Source: Pseudocercospora fijiensis CIRAD86
Lineage: Eukaryota > Ascomycota > Dothideomycetes > Mycosphaerellales > Mycosphaerellaceae
Assembly (NCBI RefSeq): GCF_000340215.1
Contig: NW_006921533.1
Span: forward strand, 2,026,172 to 2,090,171
Direction: 5' to 3'
Length of the DNA stretch: 64,000 nt
The notes under the pieces are model-generated. The model did no database searches, had not been told where the DNA came from, and saw only the letters and a list, made by a program, of their open reading frames with translations. Shown here one piece after another: positions 56,618 to 64,000 of this stretch (its first letter is position 1; each line of letters opens with the position of its first letter). Position numbers and translations under genes: made by a program.

Positions 56618-58748
56618 CTAGGTGCCGACAGGCTCAGTCAACTCATCGCGACGAGATCTTAGTCTCAGATGTTCATTGAACTTCTGATGGACGCCGACCA
56701 CATCCCACAAATGTGGAACGCTCAGCTTCGATTTGTCCTCGTCTGCAATGGCTTTAGCGGTCCGTACCGCGTAAGAAATGACCCTCCCGTTCAACTGAAC
56801 TTTCGCAACGTCGTCCAGATCTGATGATAGATCCACAGCAACTTGGTCGGGTGGGAATTGCTTCAGGGCATTCGTCCAAATCGCTTTCCGCATCCATGGT
56901 TCTAGCTCCGGGTAGCTCAGAGCAAGATGTATCCGGGAAATGAAAGCTTCGTCAAACTGCTCCACTCGGTTCGTTGTGAGCATGAGGATGCCTTCGAAGT
57001 ACTCAAGCCTGCGCAGAAACACTGTGAACGTTAGCCCAGTCCCAAACTATGATGTGGTCTCTGTTCCTACCAGACACGAAGTTATTGCGCACGATATCAT
57101 GAGCGCTTCGGGCTTCGAGAAAGACATCGGCTTCATCAATAAGAATCACCGCCTTCCACAGCCTGGAAAGCTCGAGGATCTGTTGAAGAGATTTCTCGAC
57201 CTCTTGCGGTGAGATACCGAGCTCCCCGCCGCTGACGATGTACAAAGGCCGCCTCAGCGACTCGCAGACTGACTCCGCAGTCAGAGTCTTGCCGGTTCCA
57301 GGGGCACCATGCAGGAGCATGACGAGACCTTTGCCTTTCCAGCCGATCACGTCTCCTTCAACTCCTTCAGTGAAGACAGGTGAGCTGATCAAGCTGGATA
57401 GAACTCGCTTCTGCCGGCTATCCAGCACCAGGCGATCTATAGCATCGTCACACCACTGGACTTCTGAGAGATCGTCTATATCAAGCACTGTCCATTCGTG
57501 TGTCGCAAGTGCAAATCCAAGCACGCTAGACGAGCAGAGGAGCAGGTCATCTTGACTGATCTCACGGACATCATGGTCGTAATCTTCTGGCTTCTCGATT
57601 CGTTCCTTGCGACACATAGCACAGCAGCATTTACAAGCTTCGTGGATGACGAGACCTTTCTTTTGCGATGTCTTCCTATCCTCATCACCCGGGACCACAC
57701 GTCGGAGAAAAGTCTTGGCATCGATCATAACACGTCCCTTCCTGTTATGCTGCAGATTGTGAATCCCGCGTAGTTGCAAGAATCGTTGGGCCCGAGCCAT
57801 TGCATTCTTGGCAATACCTTCTGAGTCGGCGCACAAAGATAAGGGCCTGAATGCCAAAATATCTACTTCTCGCGGAGTGCCAAAGGCATTGATCTTGAGC
57901 GTACGAGCAACCTTGCCAATTTTCTCGCCGTTATAGTCCACGTACTCGCATTCGAGGACGTACACCTCACCGCAGGTAGTCTCTGCGTATTCAGCCTTCT
58001 TCAGGTAGAAGATTTGCTGCGTTTCACCTTCGTAGACAAGGGATCCAGGCTTAAACATCATCCAGAGGTGGGAGAATTTGACCATGCCCGCCGCCAGAAA
58101 TGCTTCGTACTGCTCAATCTGGTTGCCGATGTGTGCATGCAAGAAGCCAAGAAGGAGTTTGATTTGCCGCTTTGTGCGTTCGTCGATGTCGTTGCGAGCC
58201 TTGTATGCAGCCAGCTCACGTCGGTGGTAGTAGATAAGCTTGGGTGGATCCTCACATTTGATCGTCGCTCCGACACGAAAAGATTGATCTGGATAGTAGG
58301 AGACCATATTGCGCACGGCCTGGCACAGAGTCGGTGATTGGATCTCCAGTATCGTGCTTTCGAGGAGGCCCATCATATTATAACGACGAGTAATGACTAG
58401 GCAGTACGGGTCAAGAAGTGCGTCCGCTTTGCGTGCCTTCTTTGCTTCTTTCTTGTCGAGCACATCTGTACCCTTTACTAGCACATACTCTCCCTTTCTG
58501 TTCAGTAGTGCATCGACAGTGATGCATTCGTCGCGATAGCCAAGACTGGAATCAGAAAGTTGAGCAGCTGGAGGCGTTTTGGGAACATGCGGCGATTTTT
58601 CTTCTGTGAGACAAGTGTCTTCTGTCGACTCATCACTCTTTTTGATGTCGATAGCCTGAGTCCGATTGTTCGGTCTGTTTCCTTGGAGTCGTTTCTCAAA
58701 CTGTGACCTCCAAGCCTCGCTCAAGCGAAGCCCCAAAGATGCCTTCAT
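56618..58748 (-). CDS. AAA family ATPase (fungal DUF7025-type)
   Basis: Predicted AAA+ ATPase of the large fungal group with an N-terminal DUF7025-like region; substrates are unknown. Exons 57071-58748 and 56618-57021 with a 49-nt intron (branch GGCTAAC) give 693 residues from the ATG at 58748 (MKASLGLRLSEAW). The frame is open further upstream but offers no ATG in a better place. The N-terminal region includes RKGEYVLVKGTDVLDKKEA; the middle has DILAFRPLSLCAD and a Cys cluster CKCCCAMC. The ATPase domain has Walker A GAPGTGKT, Walker B AVILIDEADVFLE and sensor LTTNR. Splicing yields NNFVSVFLRRLEYFEGIL, the normal family sequence, which confirms the intron. The arginine-finger region is DEAFISRIHLAL. 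Confidence 0.85.
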
Positions 58749-59524
58749 TTCTAAATGTTCAAAGTAACAATGCTTGTGGAAGTGACTTGGGGTGTACAAG
58801 CAGACGTTCGAGCAACATTTGACTGCTATATATGCAGTTTGAGATTGCGCTTGGATGTTGAACAAGGTTGATGTGTTCGCTGCCAGCCAGGCGGCCAGGC
58901 GGCCCCAACTTTGAGGGAAAGCATCTCCACTGCAGGCAATGCTGAACTGGTCTTGACCAATTACTTGTCGCTAATCTTCCAACCGCTTCCGATTTATGTG
59001 CCGCTTGTGCTCTGTGATAGGCGGAACTCGGTCGTGGGAGAAAGTGGCAGCCTTGCGGGCGGCCTCAAAGCATGTCCCTGACGCATCTACACAGGATCAG
59101 ACCTCTCTTGGCATCTGGTGTACAATTTCTGCAAGTCTCCCGTCGATCCAGCTCACCCGAAATGAAGCTGCACGTGGATCGTGTCGAAGAAGGTGTGATC
59201 GAGATAGCTGCCGGTGTGTGGAAAGCGGATGGCGCAGCCTCGCCGGTTCGCGGTGGACGGCTGCAAAAGTCTGGTAAGGCCAAGCTCTCTCCAGCAAGTG
59301 GACCTATAGATTGTTGCGAAATATCTCTCAGTCCAGCCAATGAACTATGTATTGATGCAAAGTATTGCTCAGTCCAATAAGCAGAGACTCAGGAGAAATG
59401 TTCTAGGGGTTGGGCACAGGCGCCTCGAATCGTTAAGAGGTGGGCGACTCATTAGCCCATGCTCCATTCCTTGTTCATAGGCATGCTCTGGATGTTAGTT
59501 CGAATCTGATCTTCTCCAATATCT
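58749..59524. other. Intergenic region, AAA gene upstream
   Basis: About 780 bp without a convincing gene. It includes the AAA gene promoter. Open frames around 59000-59380 exist on both strands but overlap and lack recognisable features. A TTCGAAT box near 59497 was considered as part of a tRNA and rejected. Confidence 0.35.
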
Positions 59525-59986
59525 TTATATTTCTTTTTGTATTCTCTTGCTCTTTGCGAAATGCGCTCTCTTTTCAGCTGCCATCTTTTTGTACGTGGAT
59601 GCCCAGCGTTCGACATCAAGCTTGGCGAACTGGCGCAACACATTGCCTGCCATTTCTTCTTGCTTGCTGCGTGCTGCAAATGTCGATGCACGAACAGTAA
59701 ACTTGGTCTCGCTCTGCTCAGCTGAGCCATCCACGATGGCGTGAAATTGGGACCTATATTTGCTTTGGTGCAGCCTTGAGTGGAAGCTGAAAGGTGTTGA
59801 GGCTGGGTCAAAATGGCATTCTGGCAAGAATCAGCTGCCTGCGGCAGCCTGCGGCAGTGCGAAACTTCGTATTTTGAACGAGATAGGCGACGATATCCTA
59901 CCAATGAGAGCCGCAATAGAAGACGAAGAGCGGCTTGGGTAAAATTTGCTGTACAGCGTATCAACTTTAATAACATCAGGACCCAT
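59525..59986 (-). CDS. Small hypothetical protein, two exons
   Basis: I do not recognise the family. A plausible model has exon 1 at 59902-59986 (ATG, MGPDVIKVDTLYSKFYPSRS), a 99-nt intron with GTAGGA donor and CCCAG acceptor (59803-59901), and exon 2 at 59525-59802. Together they close in frame to 120 residues. The C-terminal half is a charged, probably helical stretch (EEMAGNVLRQFAKLDVERW, STYKKMAAEKRAHFAKSK). Exon 2 has no early ATG of its own, which supports an upstream exon. It lies just downstream of the fibrillarin stop on the same strand. It could instead be a chance open frame. Confidence 0.4.
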
Positions 59987-60086
59987 GTCCACCCGGGCCT
60001 GCTTTGGGCCATCAAAGCGCCATCTACGCCACCTAACGCCATGCCATGTTCCATAATCTTCACATCTTAGCCGAGAAGACGTGAGT

Positions 60087-61187
60087 CTACTCTGCTCGTT
60101 GGTATACACCAACAACCATAGCGTGATCACGCTCGAAAGGCTCAAGTGTAAGCTGCTCCTTTGGCTTGATGCGCTCTTCCCTGAGCTTCACAACTTCTCT
60201 TGCGAACACAGTCTCTGGCGCGGCAGTCGAATCGATACAGTTGGCCTTGATGGAGATGACAACACCACCGCCAACCTTCAAGAAGTGATGCGCGTTGATA
60301 CCAACAATACGAGCCTGGTCGGGCTGGGCAACGTCGGCGAAGATGCAGTCGACCATGCTGACAAGCATTCGGTACTTGAGAGGGTGGCGGGCGTCCTCGA
60401 CGATAGGAATAACGTTTGTTCGGTGGGTAGCCATGTTGATCAGGTCACGACCAGATCGGTGGGAGAACTCGACGGCGAAGACCATACCGGTAGGTCCAAC
60501 GATATCAGCGACGTGAGACACTGATGTTCCGGAAGCAGCACCAAGGTAGAGGACTCTGCTACCAGGCTTCATGTAGATGTTCTCAAGACCACCAATGATA
60601 CCAGCTGCCAACTTGGAACGGAAGGGGTTCCATACACGGTATTCAGTCTTGGTCGCAATCGGTGCGTCGCCGTTAGTCGCATCGCCAGTTGTGGTGGAGG
60701 GAGTGTCGATGGAGATGCGCTTCTCGCCATAGACTGCCTCGCCTGGAGTCAAGTTCTTGGTGAGGAGCAGATCTTCCTTGCCGCGTGCGACGAAGACACC
60801 GGGATGTCTGTGTGGTTCGACGACCACCTTTTGACCGCCCTGTCTATAATGTTAGCAGCTTTTCGTAGCCTTGTTGTGTTCACATCATGCCTTTGCGCCT
60901 GCAGCACCACCACGACCTCCTCTGCCGCCACCTCCTCGACCACGGCTAGCTCCTCGAGGTGCTCCCCTTCCACCCCGCGCACCGCCTCGTCCGCGATCAC
61001 CACCGCCGAAGCCACCTGTAAGTCATTAGCACTTCTGCTCATACTATATCCTGCCAGTCTTTCGCATACCTCTTCCGCCGCCTCGGCCGCCACGATCTCC
61101 ACCACCACGTCCACCTCTTGGTGTGAATCCACCTCTGCCGCCGCCACCGCCTCCACGACCTCCGCGTCCTCCAGGTGTGAACGCCAT
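60087..61187 (-). CDS. NOP1: Fibrillarin (rRNA 2'-O-methyltransferase)
   Basis: Nucleolar catalytic subunit of box C/D snoRNPs; it methylates rRNA 2'-hydroxyls, and yeast Nop1 also modifies histone H2A. Exons 61070-61187, 60891-61015 and 60087-60839 give 331 residues. The N-terminal GAR domain spans exons 1-2 ([15 protein letters not shown], then [14 protein letters not shown]). The methyltransferase domain begins [20 protein letters not shown]. The SAM site is [30 protein letters not shown] and [12 protein letters not shown] follow. Intron 1 is a normal 54-nt GT-AG intron. Intron 2 (60840-60890, 51 nt, GCTAAC branch) can only be closed in frame as a GC-AG intron (AAG|GCATGA...CAG). The gene faces RPL17 head to head. 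Confidence 0.92.
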
Positions 61188-61411
61188 TCTCTTGCGATGT
61201 GTTGTATGAATTTGTTGTCGCCTGTCGATTGGAGCTCAACTTCGTCAAAAATCTGGAGCTTCAATTTTCCTCAGTTTGGCGCTAGGATCTTGGGCCTAGC
61301 GCAAAGTCTAAGTCGCCAAGCCTCAATCTGAGCAGGCACGAATTTCGCAACTCCAGACTTCGACCGATTGTCAAGTTCAGCGTCGAACACTCCTCATCGC
61401 CCAACGACAAA
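61188..61411. promoter_or_regulatory. Shared NOP1-RPL17 bidirectional promoter
   Basis: Only 224 bp separate the two divergent start codons. A perfect 8-bp inverted repeat with 8-bp spacer, GCGCTAGG...CCTAGCGC, lies at 61279-61302 near the middle. It is extended on the left to TTTGGCGC, reminiscent of E2F/MBF-type sites. Both genes serve ribosome production, so joint control is a reasonable inference. No TATA box is evident. Confidence 0.6.
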
Positions 61412-62179
61412 ATGGTATATCGCATCCACATACTCGTCTATCGCATTGTCTAACACATCATGTAGGTCCGCTACGCCCGCACCGAGAAGGAGATCGACTC
61501 CGCAAAGAGCGCCCGCGCTCGGGGCTCTTACCTGCGTGTCTCGTTCAAGAACACCCGCGAGACCGCACAAGCCATCAACGGCTGGAAGCTCCAGCGCGCC
61601 CTCACCTACCTCGAGAACGTGCAGAACAAGGCCGAAGCCGTGCCAATGCGACGATATGCCGGGAGCACTGGCCGTACTGCCCAAGGTATGTACGAAGTCC
61701 CTCGATGAAGGCGAGGTTGGACAGCCATGTGCGAGGATGCATAGATGGATAATATACAAATACTGAGACTTTTGGTCGTTACAGGCAAGCAGTTCGGTGT
61801 CAGCAAGGCCCGATGGCCAGTCAAGAGTGCTGAGTTCTTGACTTCTCTGCTCAAGAACGCTGAGGCCAATGCCGACACCAAGGGTCTGGATACCAGCAAC
61901 TTGATTGTCAAGCACATTCAGGTCAACCAGGCACCAAAGCAGCGCCGACGCACATACCGTGCTCACGGTCGTGTAAGCATTTCTTCGGGATGTATTTGCT
62001 ATTTTTACTGATTTTACTTCCAGATCAACCCATACATGTCCAACCCATGCCACATCGAGCTCATTCTCACTGAGGCTGAGGAGGCCGTCGCCAAGACTAC
62101 CGACGTTGCCAACCGTGACCAGCACCTGTCGAGCCGTCAGCGTGCTCAGCGCCAGCGCAAGGCGATCACCGCGGCTTAA
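61412..62179 (+). CDS. RPL17: 60S ribosomal protein L17 (uL22)
   Basis: Component of the large ribosomal subunit near the exit tunnel. Four coding exons: 61412-61414, 61466-61685, 61785-61972 and 62024-62179, giving 188 residues (yeast L17 has 184). Coding exon 1 is the ATG alone; intron 1 (51 nt) starts immediately after it. The protein begins [20 protein letters not shown] and contains [40 protein letters not shown] and [19 protein letters not shown] sequence ([20 protein letters not shown]). It ends [14 protein letters not shown]. Introns are 51, 99 and 51 nt. The gene is divergent from fibrillarin. Confidence 0.95.
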
Positions 62180-62690
62180 ATTAGTTCAGCGATGACGGGG
62201 AGACGGCATGACATGGATGCACGAACGGAGTTTTGCAGGACCAGGCGCATGAAAGAGTTGCTCAGAGAAAGTGACTAGAAATGGGAATGCCGGAAATGGC
62301 TTGCTTGTATGCAATGCGGTTTACACCAGCTGCTTCTGTTCTTTACAGCATAACGCCGCTTCATTGCGAATGAGAAAGCCTTCGGTCACGTCAGATGGGA
62401 TCCGAGCAAAAACACCATTTCCATGCTTCATAATCTTGAATCTCTATCTCTATTCGGTGGAGTTCCATCCGCAGTAACGCCCATGTTCGTATCCATTCCC
62501 GCTTGCGCATCATTCGCAGCGTCGTTGAATGAATTTGGATCGGTAAGAAAGCTTTCGTCGCCAGAAAAGTGCCTGTAAAGGTGGCATCTGTAAGCGACTT
62601 GAATCACATCTGTGATGCAGCATCAAGCACTCGTCGTAGCAGCTATCGAATCAATCTCGCGCTCTGTATAGTATAGCACACGCCAGTCGT
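62180..62690. other. Intergenic region between convergent genes
   Basis: About 510 bp between the RPL17 stop and the stop of the minus-strand PGAM gene, holding both 3' UTRs. No gene or RNA feature was recognised. Confidence 0.4.
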
Positions 62691-63933
62691 TCAAGCAGTG
62701 GCAGCCAATGTCGTGCCCTTTTCTTGCTCTGCTTTCGCAGTCGCCTCTTCCATGGCGAAGCACCTGTCACAAACAGAAGATTACTGGTAAGTGGATCCCA
62801 ACGACCAAAATGCAAGGCAAAATCCGGCAGAGCAGGTACATGTCAAAGGCATCCAGGGTAGACAATAAGAAATGAAGCATGAACTTACCATCCTCTCTCC
62901 TCACCACCTTCGAGGAACGAGCAGTCTCCGTTGACCTCGCAATCCCAGCCCCCACCAACGCCTTTCCCTCTCCAACCAACGTCAGGAACGATCTCTGGCC
63001 TAGCAGGATCCCAGCCCTTGCCAGCCGCAGAACCGATGCCACGAGTGAACTTGCTTTGGGGCTTGCGAACAAACTTCGAGAAAGAGCACGTGAAGCATTT
63101 GAAGTCGTCTTCGCCTTCGTCTTCAGGCATGCAACCAGTCAGGACACGGCCGATGGCGATCATGGCTGCAGCGTGAGTGCAGATGAGAAGTGACTTTGGC
63201 TCCGACGGATCGTTGTCGGCGCGGGAGATGATGTGGCTGAGAGCATAGGCAACGCGATCGTGCAGTTGAGGTATGCTCTCGCCATTGGTGCTCGGGACGA
63301 TCGTGGTTGGAGACTCGACCAGGTTCTCAAAGTGTTCGTTCAGGACTTCAATGGTGGCAGGTTGAGGGTGATCGAAACGTGCAAGGCCATAGAATTCGCC
63401 TACGCCGCGCTCGACGTATATCTTGGGCTTGGAGTCCTTGGTGCTGCTGAGATGATCCGTGAAGGGCTTCAATGTCTGGAGACAGCGGTAGAACGGGCTG
63501 GAGTAGACGAGGTCCACAGGCGGATTCAATGTCTTGAGATGCTCTCCCAGCTCGCGAGCCTGCTTGACGCCATACGAAGCGAGCGCTGGATCGGCAACAA
63601 TTCCAGTGGGCGAGGGTACTGTCGAGTTGTAATGGCCGGTTGATGGATCCACAGACCAGTTCGATCGGTACTATTCTGGTGTTAGTATGCTTTATGAAGA
63701 GGGTACAGGGGCTGCAGTATAGTGCGACCAGGCCTGATGCGATTGCGCCCGCATCGCTCGAATTGCATGTCTTCCTCTACCGCCTCTCTCGAGGCCGCAT
63801 TCATCGCGCCTTCCCAGATCCGATCATGTGATCGCAGAGTTCGGGAGATTGGACGAAGTAGTGAAAGCGGCAAGAAGGAGACAATGAACGAAGGACTTAC
63901 TCCGTGCCGCACGACGTATATGACTTCCAACAT
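62691..63933 (-). CDS. Histidine phosphatase (PGAM) superfamily protein
   Basis: Branch-1/2 histidine phosphatase fold, similar to the family that includes the TFIIIC subunit tau55 (Tfc7) and fungal phosphoglycerate-mutase-like proteins; the role here is not determined. Exons 63901-63933, 62889-63676 and 62691-62763 close in frame to 297 residues. Exon 1 encodes MLEVIYVVRHG with the RHG catalytic motif. Exon 2 continues with NWSVDPSTGHYNSTVPSPTG, LVYSSPFYRCLQTL, GVGEFYGLARF and LLICTHAAAMIAIGRVLTG (second catalytic His). The C-terminal part ends WDCEVNGDCSFLEGGEERGW and CFAMEEATAKAEQEKG. Intron 1 is 224 nt. Acceptor choice is between CACCAG|AAT and AATAG|T; only the former keeps the frame. 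Confidence 0.82.
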
Positions 63934-64000
63934 CTTGCAAGTCGTGCTGTTTCCAAAAGTGTTTGCGGTGTCGTAGGAGGAAGGATTCTTGAAAGTCCAA
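63934..64000. promoter_or_regulatory. Start of PGAM-gene upstream region
   Basis: The last 67 bases of the window lie just upstream of the PGAM gene start codon; too short to interpret. Confidence 0.3.

Noticed and set aside
59391..59525. Possible tRNA (TTCGAAT box near 59497, CAT-containing stem near 59435-59455)
   Set aside because: No acceptor-stem pairing at the right spacing, no good A box, and the anticodon loop would be 9 nt.
60749..61264. 171-codon minus-strand frame overlapping the fibrillarin start
   Set aside because: Shifted frame of the GAR-domain exons; the fibrillarin exon model explains the region fully.

Overview
This looks like a nuclear contig from a filamentous ascomycete, probably a Dothideomycete. 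The genes have short introns of about 46-99 nt with GT-AG borders and CTAAC/CTGAC-type branch sites. Gene-dense stretches alternate sharply with long repeat blocks that carry a repeat-induced point mutation (RIP) signature. In the repeats CpA/TpG is nearly gone and TpA is everywhere, while CpG remains common. As a result almost every CAG/CAA (Gln) or TGG (Trp) codon of the old transposons now reads TAG/TAA. The class-level assignment is inference; no rRNA or mitochondrial marker is present.

Layout. (1) 1-11040: RIP-mutated repeats. They are a plus-strand transposon remnant, a 3.4-kb satellite-like array (about 3430-6850) and a minus-strand transposase-like remnant with a 24-bp minisatellite. 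(2) 11046-15020: an island of three intact housekeeping genes: TOM22, a GFA/CENP-V zinc protein and a Cyp8/PPIL2 U-box cyclophilin. (3) 15030-46390: a block of nested transposons. A chromodomain Ty3/gypsy element (16470-28509, 200-bp LTRs) is interrupted by a minus-strand Tad1-like LINE (23217-28103, 15-bp target-site duplication). A 12-bp minisatellite follows from 28654. It is interrupted by a 15-kb gypsy element with 131-bp LTRs (30422-45646). That element's pol frame appears to continue through about 2,000 further codons of unknown function. (4) 46400-64000: unmutated gene-dense DNA. It holds GABA transaminase, glycogen branching enzyme, an LCHN/DENN-like (DUF4484) protein, a decayed beta-lactamase-like gene, LEU2, an AAA ATPase, a small predicted gene, fibrillarin, RPL17 and a histidine-phosphatase (PGAM) protein.

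The intact genes are ordinary single-copy metabolic and housekeeping genes, not a cluster. The most suggestive arrangement is the head-to-head pair fibrillarin/RPL17, two ribosome-biogenesis genes sharing 224 bp. The repeat block is a record of RIP. In all three retroelements the Asp-Asp of the reverse-transcriptase active site has become Asp-Asn by the same TG to TA change. A 156-bp duplication of a transposon-host junction carries two different mutation loads. A repeat at the right border exists in both mutated and unmutated copies.
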